Assembly (NCBI RefSeq): GCF_030445035.2 | Contig: NC_080679.1 | Coordinates: 119,013,992-119,077,991 of the forward strand | Direction: 5' to 3' | Length of the DNA stretch: 64,000 nt | From: Dasypus novemcinctus | Taxonomy: Eukaryota; Chordata; Mammalia; Cingulata; Dasypodidae | Part shown: in pieces, positions 12,121-23,653 of the stretch | Position numbering within the stretch: position 1 is the first letter of the stretch | Layout: every line of letters starts with the position of its first letter | Translations under genes and position numbers: made by a program | Notes under the pieces: generated by a model | Seen by the model: the letters and a program-made list of their open reading frames with translations, nothing else | The model's database searches: none | Told to the model about the DNA's origin: nothing

Positions 12121-12974
12121 CTCCCTCTTTCTTCTCTGTCTTTCTGCCTTCTTCTAGATGTGACAGATTGGGGATGAGGCAATGCAAGGTGTGGTCAGTT
12201 TCCTATCTGGGAAGCGAAAGATGATTTCACCTTCTGAATTACCAGATAAGTAAGAAAATAGTATTACCAAGAATCTTGAAGTTAAAAGTAAATAAGGTTT
12301 GTGACATTGGGGAGTATTTCTGAGCCCTATGCCCTGCTGGAAGATTTCTTTACAAGTTGACAGTTTCTTGGAATTCTAATGGCTAAGCATAATGTACTTT
12401 GCTCTCTCTTGTTACCATAAAAAATGTGTTCTGTTTAGGAAAATTAAAGACATTACATTAAGATCCATACTCTTATGTCAGCTCCATTATCTTGAGTCAT
12501 ATTTAATAGCAACCTGATATTTGTAGTTATGAGCTGTCCTTTGGGGTTGTTATTAAAATACTCCTTAAGCCTAATCAATTCAAGTGATTCTATACTCAAC
12601 AGTCAAAAGGTAGAGCAGTGAGCATCTATAAGCAGAATTCAAAATAGCTAGAACAGTGATAATATTTACATATATATGATCTGAAAAGAATTAATGGTTC
12701 CTATGCCACACATGAAGTACATATGACTGATAGATTGGGGTCATTTCATGACTTAGTCTCAGGGAAAAGTAGAATACAGATGTTAAATTTGATAATGTAT
12801 GAAAACCAAAAGGTTTGGTATTATGTCTTCCATACATAATACCAAAGTACAAATTATTAGTTTCCATACAACACATTCAGTAAGGGCTGCCTGAGCCTTC
12901 AGGATGAGTGTGAGGGTCAGTCTGATGGTGATCACGGCTCTCCTCCCTCCTTCATGGGCCTCCCAAAGTATTCA
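12121..12974. other. Non-coding DNA, no gene seen
   Basis: Nothing recognisable; AT-rich with only short frames. Confidence 0.5.
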
Positions 12975-13149
12975 TGTTCTGTCAGGACTTTTTGACCCCT
13001 CATCATTTTGTGACATTCATTCTTTAATTGGTTAATTTTTTACTTATCATTATCATCCACCACTAGATTTTAAGCTTTGAAGTATAGGGGCTGCATACTC
13101 TTCACTTGGTAAAGATCTTGGCACATAATAGGCCTTCAATAAATATTTG
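12975..13149 (+). repeat. L2 LINE 3' end
   Basis: Ends with the L2 3' landmark text 'ggcacataataggccttcaa' followed by 'taaatatttgctaaag', preceded by 'ccactagattttaag'. The following L1 inserted right at its tail. Confidence 0.7.
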
Positions 13150-13161
13150 CTAAAGATTGTT

Positions 13162-15869
13162 GTTTTTTTTTTAATTTTTAAATTCATTTTGTAAAAATAT
13201 TACATTCAAAAAATATGAGGTCTCATTCAACCCCCCCACCCCACCCCACCACTCCCCCCCCCCCCCCCCCCAGCAACACTCTCTCCCATCATCATGACAT
13301 ATCCATTGCATTTGGTAAGTACATCTCTGGGCATCACTGCACCTCGTGGTCAATGGTCCACATCATAGCCCATACTCTCCCACGTTCCATCCAGTGGGCC
13401 CTGGGAGGATCTACAATGTCCAGTAATTGTCCCTGAAGCACCACCCAGGACAACTCCAAGTCCCGAAAACGCCTCCACATCTCAACTCTTCCTCCCATTC
13501 CCTGCACCCATCAGCCACCATGGCCACTTTTCCCACACCAATGCCACATTTTCTCTGTGGACCTTGGATTGGTTGTGTCCATTGCACATCTATGTCAAGA
13601 GGAGGCTTAGATTCCACATGGATACTGGATGCAATCCTCCTGCTTTCAGTTGTAGGCACTCTAGGATCCATGGTGTGGTGGTTGACATTCTTCAACTCCA
13701 TGTTAGCTGAGGGGGGTAAGTCCAATAAATCAGAGTGTAGGAGTTGAAGTCTGTTGAGGCTCAGGGCCTGGCTATCATATTGTCAGTCCAGAGATTCAAA
13801 TCCCCTAGATATATCTTAAACCCCAGCACCAACTACAATTCCAGTAAAGTAGCATGAAAACCTTGTGAAAAGCGATCCCATCTGTGTACAGCTCCATCAC
13901 GCAGAAACACCAGCTCCAAAGAAGGGCCAACTGAGTTGGCAGTGAACCCCATCTGCCATGACCATAGAACCTGTGGGTCTCTTTAGCCCTCAAAAGAACC
14001 AATACCTGGGGTTGTATCTACTTTATCTGTCTCTGAGACTCTGCTCAGGTGTGCATAAGGGCAATCCTTCTGACATCCTCCAGACTCTTTTTTAGATACT
14101 CATAGCCATATAAACTCATTTGTCCTTTCCATTTCCCCCTTAATTTAGGTCAAACAGCATTTTTTAACTCCTGTTATTATATGTAGACAGGGATATTCTG
14201 CTGGTCCATGTTGAACCTTTAATTCAAGGTCATTTTCTAGTTGCATCATCAGTTGGTACTTGGTAGTGATCCCTCGGTGCCAGGGAGGCTCATCCTCAGG
14301 TGTCATGTCCCACGCTGGGGGGAAGACATTGCATTTACAAGCTGAGTTTGGCTTCGAGACTGGCCACATTTGAGTAACATGAAGGCTGTCAGGAGGAAAC
14401 TCCTAGGCACAGTGCTGCTCTAGGCCTTGTTCTTATTTCAGGCATATAGGCTCACAAGCATAGTCATTAGTATCAGGGGCCCACTGTTGGACCCTCATTC
14501 CTTCCTGGTCCTTACCGTTGCACCTGGGGGACTGCCGCTGCTCCCCTAGGGACCACGACAGAGCACTCCCGGCCAGGAACCCAGTACCACTCCAACTGTT
14601 GTTTTTAATTGTTGCCACTATGAGTATATCCAAACATTGCCATGCACCCTGGACATATGCCCTGTATAACTCCCTGTCAACCATATATCACCTGTCAATG
14701 ACATCCTATACCAGTATTCCTCCGCTGCCATTGTTGAACCACTCTGTGATCCAAAACTTCCTGAAAAGTGAAGCCCAATATAATGTCAGGATCCCTTACT
14801 AGTAAAATGGAATATAGCGATGGGTTTAAAGGTTAGATATAGAATACATATTGATTTGGAAAAATTCTACATCCTATCTTTTTCTTTTCTTTTTTCCTAA
14901 TTATTGAGTTTCTCTTCACAAGAGCCCTAGATCACAGTAATTCATATATACAATATACAGTACTCCCACACATCCACCATAAAACCTTTTCCCTTCCACA
15001 GCGATATTCTTATAACTTATTCATATCATATTTACTTAAACTGATGTACAGACTCTGAAACAATAGCTTTCAAACAAGGTGCCATCTGTGCTTACATTGT
15101 GGTCCATACTTTAGGATATACAGTTTTCTAAATTTTTAGTTATCCTATGTTTTACATTATGGTTTACATTATTAGTCTGTCGTCCCCTATATGTTTATGG
15201 TGTAATATTGCATGTTTTATATCCATCCTTGTGTTCTCTTGCGAAACTCCTCTCTTACCCTCACATTTACCTTGGTTCCATCCATTCAACATCCATTTCC
15301 CCTCCCCTTGGGGCCCACAGTGACAGCCAACCTCCATTTCCTGAGGAGCCACGTTCAGAGATACGTGCAACAGTGTTCAGGGCCTGACTTGCTCAACTGC
15401 CCTAATGCCCTGGGAGCCACCCTTTCTCTCGAGAGATACAGTTCCCTCTATTTGATGGCATTAGTCCTCCCCAGGATGTGGGTCCACCCCCACTCTCACT
15501 ACTTGGGTCTCTACCCAATGGTACAACCCACCCTGGCAAAATGAGCATTCAGACATTCCCCAGGAGTCTGTCCTGCGTCAGACCATCCCCTCCGAGCATC
15601 CTCAACAGGTAACCCCCCTAATTATATTTTGATACCATTTTCTTAGCATTGTACTCTCAACCAACACCTGACACTCTCCTATGTTCATATGTTGCCCCTC
15701 CCTCCCCCCAATTTTTGGGCAATATTACCCATCCGCCCATCCCCAGCCCCCCTCAAACCCGCAAAGCCCCACCCAAAGGCAACCCCTTGCCCCCATTTTA
15801 TCTCTTTTTTGTGCTCATACTTACCACCAGCTCATCATAGATTCCACCCCTGCAGATGTCGGCTCACAT
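13162..15869 (-). mobile_element. L1-mobilised insertion, 2.7 kb, no ORF2 seen
   Basis: A perfect 12-bp target duplication, ctaaagattgtt, flanks it at 13150-13161 and 15870-15881. The left end on the plus strand is T-rich (the reverse of an A-rich tail), followed by 'ttcaaaaaatatgaggtctc' and a long C-rich tract (about 13231-13272), which is the reverse of the G-rich polypurine tract found near L1 3' ends. The 2.7 kb contain only short frames, and none looks like L1 ORF2 (endonuclease, reverse transcriptase or the C-terminal zinc domain). It is either a 5'-truncated L1 with an unusually long 3' UTR or a non-autonomous L1 derivative. Two other copies of parts of this family are in the window (28.0-28.4 kb and 48.5-48.8 kb). 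Confidence 0.8.
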
Positions 15870-15885
15870 CTAAAGATTGTTTTTC

Positions 15886-16025
15886 CTATAAGTCTTATTT
15901 TCTGAATTAGATTGTAAACTACCAAAGGACAGAGTACACAGTTCATACGCTGAATGGCCCATTGGATACAATAGTGCTGAGCAGACAGCAGAATCTCGAT
16001 AATAATTTGTTATATTGAATTGAAT
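15886..16025 (+). repeat. L2 LINE 3' fragment, probable
   Basis: Text such as 'attagattgtaaactacc' and 'aaaggacagagtacacag' followed by 'cgataataatttgttatattg' fits a diverged L2 3' end. It sits directly after the L1 insertion. Confidence 0.5.
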
Positions 16026-16259
16026 TAAATCATATGGAATGTGAGAGGCTGCTTTCCTGGATTCTGGCTTAGTGCTTCCATATCATTTTGTACATGCCCC
16101 TTTTATACTCCCTAATCAAGTCTACTTTAACTTTTTGTTCCATCTGACTGCCTCTCAACATTTTTTAATCTGTGAAAGAAGTGTTTATATCTCACTCTTC
16201 TTTGAATTACTTTGCATATAACAAATGATGAATAAGGAAAAGGGCCTTCTATTAATTAG

Positions 16260-16505
16260 TTGCTATGTTCCTGTGCCAGGTATGTGGCTGTACTATATGC
16301 TTTCTGGATGTTAATTCAATTGATCCACTCAAAATCCTGTGAAGTTGGCTATTAAGTCTTCATTTTCTAGTTGACAACACCAAAGCTTGGACAGGTTAAA
16401 TTGTTTGCCTCTGATCATGTCTCTGGCAAGGACCAAAGAAGAAATGGATACCCAGATCTTCCCAATTCCATAGCCCTGTTTCTTCTACTGTGCTACCTCA
16501 GTTGT
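16260..16505 (-). repeat. MIR SINE
   Basis: Reverse MIR text: 'cttcattttctagttgacaa', 'cttggacaggttaaattg', 'tacccagatcttccc', 'ttcttctactgtgctacctc'. The left part is more diverged. Confidence 0.75.
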
Positions 16506-17815
16506 GCATTGTTGAATGTACTTATGAATGGCAACATTCATGGTAGGCCACAGGCAGGCAAATTCTTAATACTTAGGAAATTTCCACGAGTGAATCATTT
16601 TCTTTTTAAACTGATTTGTGTAAGCAATACCTCTTATTCCTATTATCAAGACTGCTTTATTCAAGTGTATCCTTCATGCTAGAATCCTTAGGTATACACT
16701 ACATCAGAGTTAACTTAGGTTTTTGTCTCTTTTCTAGTGCTATGTATGCCAGATAATTCAACTCGGAATCATTACAGATAGCTCACCCATTCCACAAATG
16801 TGAGCTCAGGAGGGTGGGGGGGATGGCTTGCAGTAACCCAGGTAGCTTCCCTTCTGAAGGTGAGTCATCATGGAGTAACTGGGGTGGTTTCCCTCAAAAG
16901 AGTGGGGGTAGAGCCTCCTGGAGTTGCTGATGACAACTTCCCTTGGGAAAATGAGTGTATAGCCCCGCTACTTATGGAAAGGTGTATCATAAGATTCTTC
17001 ATGTTTTAGGAGTTTAAAGAAAGTACCCCAGCAAGAGATCAGGCAGAGCCACTCTGTATCTGATGAGTGTTTTAAAACAAGTCTTTAAACTTGATTGTTA
17101 CCCATGGAGACAGAGTTTTAGGAAAATTAATTTCAGTATCCTTAATTTCCATATTTCCCCCATAGAGTTTATTTATGTGAGAACATATCTGTGTTCAAAA
17201 TAGCACTTCTTTTTATAAAATAGCTTTCTTTTTAAAAAAGAAAATCATATCCTTTACCCATCCCAGATCTTACAAAGGTGAACAGTCCTTGGGCCATTAA
17301 TAAATCTCCTAGGCATCTAAGAAGGCTTTTTTAGTAAATATGACACCATTAATCCTCAGAACTTTTGGTCTTTCCATGTATTAAAATTTTTCTGTTAAGG
17401 TTAAATTACTTGTTAGAAAGAGACTATTGGGATCTGTGTTTGGATTTCTGATTTCAGATATAAGGTGAAGTGAAATAGTCAATTTCCACTTAATGAAATT
17501 ATCTATCTATCTATACATCTATCCTTCTATCTTATCTACCACTCAACTATTGTTGAAGAATGCATTATTACTCTTAAGTGAGAGTCCTGTAGAAACAAGG
17601 AAAGGGAGAATGATCAAGAAATACTGAATAAGAAAGCTAGTGTTTCCTCACATATTTAGATGTGTTTCTTTTTTAGCTCTTATCAATATTTACTCCTGTG
17701 ACATCTAATGTGCTGGAGAAAAAAACAACTTTGAATACCCAAAGAAATTTGAGTTCTTTGATATGATTTGGAATATTTTCCAAATTTGCCCATTAAAATT
17801 TGTATAATGTAAAAG
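16506..17815. other. Non-coding DNA, no gene seen
   Basis: AT-rich. A few tandem 'tatc' units lie near 17503-17520. No repeat family or exon assigned. Confidence 0.5.
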
Positions 17816-17824
17816 TTAAATTTT

Positions 17825-18195
17825 TTTTTTAAAGATTTATTTATTATTTATTTAATTTACCCTCCTCCCCCGGGTGTCTGTTCTTGATGTCTATTTGCTG
17901 CGTCTTGTTTCTTTGTCCGCTTCTGTTGTCGTCAGCGGCACGGGAAGTGTGGGCGGTGCCATTCCTGGGCAGGCTGCTCCCTCCTTCGCGCTGGGCGGCT
18001 CTCCTTACAGGGTGCACTCCTTGCGCGTGGGGCTCCCCCACGCGGGGGACACCCCTGCGTGGCGTGGCACTCCTTGCACGCATCAGCACTGCGCATGGGC
18101 CAGCTCCACACGGGTCAAGGAGGCCCAGGGTTTGAACCGCGGACCTCCCATGTGGTAGACGGACGCCCTAACCACTGGGCCAAAGTCCGTTTCCC
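17825..18195 (-). mobile_element. DAS-SINE, young full-length copy
   Basis: Read in reverse this is an armadillo DAS-SINE. The head has a pol III A box (reverse of 'ccctaaccactgggcca' at about 18166-18182) and a B box (reverse of 'gtttgaacc' at 18130-18138). The GC-rich body includes 'gtcgtcagcggcacgggaag', and an A-rich tail appears as the T run at the left end. A 9-bp duplication ttaaatttt lies at 17816-17824 and 18196-18204. Very similar to the copy at 53.9 kb, so recent. Frames over it are shadows. Confidence 0.9.
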
Positions 18196-18204
18196 TTAAA
18201 TTTT

Positions 18205-19379
18205 ATTTTTGTCAAATTATAACATAAATGATTTCTTCCAATTAAAGGCATTCCTAATTTTGTTTAAATTTTTATCTCCTATTAATGAGACTAATTTATA
18301 TGCTAAATGTTTGACCTATTATTTTAGTAGTATATATCTTTCTTTTTCATTACAGAATACCCCAAAACTTCAACTGAGATCTAAAAATTAGTGGTTATTT
18401 CTAATTTACATAAACCATGTGAATTATATTTCATTAATTAAAAAATCTGTACCCCAGAGTTAGATAATCAAGAACATAAATATATGAAAGGAATACCATG
18501 CCTTTATCATACTCTTTGCTTCCCAAATAAGTTAAAATGTTACTGCCTGTGACATTACATCATAACAAAATAAATAATAATAATAAAATATATATTGACT
18601 TATTTTAAAAATATTAAGTATTTTAGTTTTACATAATTCAAACTGATAAATTTTGATAATATAACTTTCATGATGTGGTCTGCAGTTTATCTCAGTAGTT
18701 TTTATAATAGCTCCCTGAATGCATATTAACATATTTTTTATTGAAAATTAAAGTCTGAGTTGCAGACTGGTTTGAAAATGAAGACTAGTTTGGTCAGTTA
18801 GGTTATATGTTAGCTTATCTAATAGCTTTAGGATCTGTTCATTTAGACATGAACTGAATGAACTAAATCAGCAGTGCAAAGTTTAGAAGAAAATACACTT
18901 AATACATTTGAAAAGATAAAACATTTTACAAAAAAATTGACTGTTTTGGCAAAAGATTTAATGAAATTAGCAACATTTCTATTTTCCCAAAACTTTCTGA
19001 GAATATCAGGCAACACAGGTGCCTCTAAGTGAAGAATAAAATGTATAAATAATAGTCATAACTAATGGCAAATGAGAAAATTAAGAAAATATCTAGGCAA
19101 TAAATCCTTTTACTAGTAAGTCAGGTGTTGTTTCACTTTTTGTTTTAAATAACAATGGAGTAGGATATTTAAATTTATGCTTATAAGACCACTGGACTAA
19201 TTAGGAAAAGAAAAGGATTGGGCTTTGTTTGTTCCCTGAGTTAGAGTAGAAGCTATTCAATTCCTTAAGTCAGTAGCAGATGTATGGGTTAAGACGCCCT
19301 CTCTGTAGAACAGATGGCTTCTGGAACATCAGGAGTTGGGTTATCTGAAAAGTGGTAGTAAAGAAAACAAAGCTGCTCA
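18205..19379. other. AT-rich non-coding DNA, no gene seen
   Basis: Strongly AT-rich; no repeat family, exon or RNA gene recognised. Confidence 0.5.
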
Positions 19380-19770
19380 GTCTTTCATTCCACAAATATA
19401 TTGACTGTCAACTAGATAGAGGCTGTTCCAAGTTCTGGAGGTACAACATTGCATAAAGTCAGACTTAGATTAAGCCCTCAGCAAACTTACCATGCAGAGG
19501 GCAGATTTAGACAATAAGCAGAAAAGCCAATAAATAAGATAGTTTAAGAGAGTGGTATTCACTATGAAGAAAATAATACAAGGAAATATGCTATAAAATA
19601 ATACAAGGAAATGTGGCAAGGATTGTCTGGGTTATGGTAGAGGGACTATGTTGCTGAACATAGAGAAGTTGAAAAAAAAACAAAAGCAAGCAGAGGCCAG
19701 AGTGGTGCAAAGTAGCAGCTGTGAGGGAACCTTAAGTTTTAGGGGAAGAATTAGTACAAAAGTCATCAGG
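19380..19770 (-). repeat. L2 LINE 3' part
   Basis: Reverse L2 text: 'ttcattccacaaatatattg', 'gaggtacaacattgcataa', 'cagacttagattaagccc', 'gacaataagcagaaaagcc', 'ataaataagata', 'actatgaagaaaataata'. The phrase 'aaaataatacaaggaaat' is repeated 29 bp apart near 19565 and 19594. Confidence 0.7.
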
Positions 19771-20142
19771 TAGGGATGAGCTTGAACTCTGAACCCAGGC
19801 CCCATGTCTTAGGTAAGAAGAAGTACCTTCCATTTTAATGGTTCCTTACAGTTGCCTCAGATTTCACAGACCCTGTGACTTCTGATTTCCATAGACTGTC
19901 CTAACTGTTCATTCTGCAAGATTTCTAGAAAACCCACTGCTCATAGACTTCCAAACTGGAAATTTCTCTTTCGACCTGCCCTGCCATCAGAATTAGATAT
20001 GAAGAAATGAAAGCTTTATTTTTTTTATCACCAAGTAAAGCACATACACTGTGAAAAACTAATAGAAAACCAAAACTGACAATCAACATATAATCAGACA
20101 AAGAAATGAATCTATCTAATAGCAATCATCTATGTCTATCTG

Positions 20143-20195
<53 letters not shown>
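20143..20195. repeat. (TCTA)n microsatellite
   Basis: About 13 uninterrupted tetranucleotide units, with imperfect units starting from about 20131. Long enough to be length-polymorphic. Confidence 0.95.
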
Positions 20196-20359
20196 ACTTC
20201 TACCCAGCTATACTTATATACCATAAGCTACATTGAAACATACAAAATTGTCATTATGAAAAAGGCTCCCAATGGCATCATGCTTTTTTTTTTCAATTAA
20301 ATGGCTGCATGATAAGTCATGGCACAGTTGTACTAATACCTCTTTGTTGGCCATTTATT

Positions 20360-20912
20360 TTTGTGCAGAAAAGAGTTAACACAGCAAACCTAAGAGTGCC
20401 TATCCTTAAAAAGTCCTGTTTGCAAGATTGGTCCTTGACTGGTGTCTGGGAATGTGGCTAGAAAACAGTTCCCTACGCTGATACTAAAATGTTGGTAAAT
20501 GATAAAACTGCTCACTGCAACAGCACTGTTTGTACAAAGAATTTGGCTTCTGCTGAACGGCTTCTTTCAGCCAAGGAGTCTGGAATTTGGGGCCATGCTA
20601 GACAGAGGGTGCCTATGTGATCAGACCCCAAGAATTATTGTGGACTATGAGTTTCTCAGATTCCCTGGCGTACATTTCAGACATGTTGTCTCTCAACTAT
20701 TCGGGGAGGAATTAAACATGTCCTACACTCATGCATAGGATTCCTGCATGCTTGTACCTAGTGTCCTTGGCCCTTACCCCATGCACATTTCCCCTTTGCT
20801 GCTTTTGCTTTGATCCTTTTGCCATAATAAATCTTAGCTCTGGGAATGGCTACATGCTCATTCTAGTGAAACACCAAATCTGAGAGTAGTTTTGAGGAAC
20901 CCTAACACAATA
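20360..20912 (+). mobile_element. ERVL-type solo LTR, probable
   Basis: The 3' half has LTR architecture: 'tgctgcttttgctttgatcc', then 'gccataataaatcttagctc' holding the AATAAA polyadenylation signal (near 20826), and an end 'gaggaaccctaacaca' that resembles ERVL-family LTR 3' ends. The 79-codon plus frame inside is part of the LTR and not a gene. Confidence 0.6.
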
Positions 20913-21700
20913 TTAGTTCCAAATAATTGTGTATTTAAATAAAGGTCATATTTGAATTTTAAAGCTAACCTAGTAAGTGTATCAAACTAATATGCTTTTT
21001 CTTAGAAGAGAGGGATTTACTTTTCTATGAAGGTAGGTGGTTGTTTTCTTCCCAAGCTTTCTCTGTGTGTGCCAAACATCCCATTTTAGCAGTTGTGCCT
21101 CAAATTCCCATCATCTTCATTTTCAGGTTTCCATGCTTTTTCTGGATTTACATTTACAGATGTTAGGTTTGTTCCACTTCTGCAAGGGTGTGTATGTTTT
21201 GGGGGGGGGGGGTAGAAATGGGGGTCAGATGATGTGTGAAATCAGAAACAAGGAAATTGACTTATTTCATTTTCCTGTAAGATCATAAAGAGAGGAATTT
21301 GAAAAAAATATTGTCCATTAAGGTACTCGGCCTTCACAAATAGATACAATGATTCTAAGAATCTATAAACTCCTTTCTTTGGTAGTGATCTGTCCTCACA
21401 TGAAGCAGGGAAAGTAATACCTCACCCGATGCTTCTGTAGAGACATCAGCAGTGTGTTGGACTGCTTCTATGGCTAGACCTACTGAATATTATCTTACTT
21501 TTTCATGTGGATTAAGACATTAAAGAATCTAGGCATTAAATAAAAAACCACATCTATTCATAAAATAATCATTTTAGAAGGAGAACATACTAATGAATTA
21601 TAAGCCATTCTATCCTCACCTAGAATTACCTTAAGATTTTAGTCCATTGGCAAGACCCTGCTTGCAGAGGTGTGTAGGTGTCATAGGCATTGACTATCAC
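20913..21700. other. Non-coding DNA, no gene seen
   Basis: Contains a run of 12 G at 21201-21212. No family or exon recognised. Confidence 0.5.
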
Positions 21701-22055
21701 CTTAGTTTCCAAGCTGCTATGACATACCACAAAATGGCTCGTTATAAACAATGATAATTTATTGTTTCACCATTTCAGAGGCTAGAAGACTTACTTCCTC
21801 TCATGGCTGTTAGTGTTCTGGAGCTGGCTGCAGGCAATCCTCGTAATTCCTTGGCTTTCCCACCACATGGCCATGTCGTCTCCTTTCTTGTGATGTCTGC
21901 ATTTTCTTTATAAGGTCTCCAGGAATCAAAATTAAGACCTTCCTTCACTCACTTGGGCCATTGCATAACTAAAAAGAGAATTTTCAAGAGGTCTTATTTA
22001 CAATAGGTTCATACCTACAGAGATCCTTAATTCAATCTTCCACAGACATGAACAT
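21701..22055 (-). mobile_element. MaLR-type solo LTR
   Basis: Same layout as the LTRs at 8.6 and 58.3 kb, more diverged: 'ttagtttccaagctgctatg', 'ggctttcccaccacatggcc', 'ggaatcaaaattaagacc', 'cttatttacaataggttcat'. No internal region is attached. Confidence 0.7.
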
Positions 22056-22154
22056 TTCTAAAGGAGTAGAAAGGCTTAGGAAATGTGTGAGGTATGAACG
22101 CTCTGTTTTCTTTAAACACCTTCCTACATCTCCAGAAAGACTGGTCATTTCTTC

Positions 22155-22391
22155 CTTTTTGTCCCCACATATGATTCTTTGATAGCATTTATTAATATAA
22201 CTAAGATGGAATTACTTTACATTCTCAGGCAAGGGCTTGAATCCAGATTGATTCAATTTAGGAAACAAATTAAGAAATTAGATGCTTTCTGTACTTGCCT
22301 CTTATATAGGAAATTCACATCTTCTACTCAAATAAATGCCGTAAGATATATTAATACATGCTACCAAAGAATCATATGTGGGGACAAAAAG
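22155..22391. repeat. Inverted repeat with 48-bp arms
   Basis: The arm at 22155-22202 begins 'ctttttgtccccacatatga'. Its reverse complement lies at 22344-22391. I count 45 of 48 matching positions. The spacer is 141 bp and AT-rich. This could be a small DNA transposon with long terminal inverted repeats or a local inverted duplication. No clear target duplication flanks it. Confidence 0.85.
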
Positions 22392-22775
22392 TTATACTTT
22401 GGGGAGCATCTTCCCTTCCCACTGATGGTACAAAAACCCAAGATTATCTGAGAAAGGAGTAAGGACCTTTAACAGTTGCTGATATAAGTGCCCATTTTCC
22501 AGCCCTTTTAGGCCTCTCAAGGGCACTTGGTCCCATTCCCAAACAGGAAGTGCTATTTTCTTGGTATAAGTGTGGGCCTGTAAATCTTTCACTGAAGTTC
22601 TTAGTTAACATCCACCATCTCTCTCATCAAATTGTCTTTCCTCTTGATGAGAGAGGCCTTGAGTATCATTCACAAAAAGCCCCAACAGCAAACACTTGTT
22701 CCTCTATATGGCTGTCAGTTATCTCTTCCCTCTCCAACCTCCAACTTCAGTTTTTCTCATGGTTCTAGACTCCCA

Positions 22776-23195
22776 TTACGGGCTGAATTGTATCACCACA
22801 AAAGATAAGTTCTAATCTCCAGTACCTAAAAATGTGGCCTTTATTTGGAAATAGGGTCATTACAGAAGGAATTAGGCAAGTCAAAATGAGGTCATCCTGG
22901 AGTAGGGTGGGCCCTTTATCCAACATGACAGGTGTCCTCATAAGAAGAAAGGATGAGACACTGGAGACAGACTGGAGGATGCCATGTGACAACTGAGGCA
23001 CAGAATGCCATGAAGTACCAGCCAGCTCCTACCAGAGGCATCAACATATTCTTCCTTGTAGACTTCAGAGGAAGCATGGTGCTACCAGCACCTTCATTTC
23101 AGACCTCTAGCTTCCAGAACTATGAGACAATAAATTGCTGTTGTTTTAAGCCATCCAGTTTGTGCTTTATTACAGCATCCCTAGGAAACTAAGAA
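22776..23195 (+). mobile_element. MaLR-type (MLT1/MST-like) solo LTR
   Basis: Classic text on the plus strand: 'gggctgaattgtatcacc', 'tttggaaatagggtcatt', 'aaaatgaggtcatcctgg', 'gtaggg tgggccc', 'tccagaactatgagacaata' and the tail 'ttgttttaagccatccag', with AATAAA in the tail. Confidence 0.8.
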
Positions 23196-23399
23196 AACTC
23201 CCAAAGAAAAAATCTGGATTAAAATGTATGTTCACTTGCCCTGCAATTTCTGCTTTTAGTCCAGACAACAAAGCCTATGACGATTATGCAAGACTAGAAA
23301 GATAAATACATGGGGGAATTTTTTCAACGTGATCTCCACTGTGAGAAAACAACAACAAATTAGCATCTCAAGAAATAATTTGGCATATTTGTTTACATG

Positions 23400-23515
23400 T
23401 CTGAGTACTGACAACCCTCTAGCTCTGGGTCCACCAAACTAACATTGTGCTTGGCATACATTAAGGTGGTCAACAAATGTTAGTTGAATAAATAAATTCA
23501 TTCATTATGATTGCC
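23400..23515 (+). repeat. L2 LINE 3' end
   Basis: L2 3' landmark text 'gtgcttggcatacattaagg' followed by 'caacaaatgttagttgaata'. Confidence 0.65.
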
Positions 23516-23604
23516 GATGTAGAAAGATGGAATGACTCAACATTTATAATTCCTTGTCCTCTCCATGACCTGTAATTTGAGGATTATAGGTTTTCTATCT
23601 GGAA

Positions 23605-23653
23605 AAGCTCCTTTTCCCACTCTAGAAAAAAAGCTCCTTTTCCCACTCTAGAA
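23605..23653. repeat. 26-bp tandem duplication
   Basis: The phrase 'aagctccttttcccactcta' occurs at 23605 and again at 23631. The two copies are identical over at least 23 bp, so the duplication is recent. Confidence 0.9.

Noticed and set aside
13411..13747. Frames of about 105 codons on both strands in the L1 insertion
   Set aside because: Open on both strands at once and without L1 ORF1 or ORF2 features; they are chance frames in 3' UTR sequence.
17844..18158. tRNA gene suggested by A and B box motifs in the SINE head
   Set aside because: The boxes belong to a tRNA-derived SINE; the cloverleaf is degraded and the body continues for over 300 bp.
20106..20300. Frame with a serine-isoleucine-tyrosine-leucine repeat
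   Set aside because: Translation of the TCTA microsatellite.
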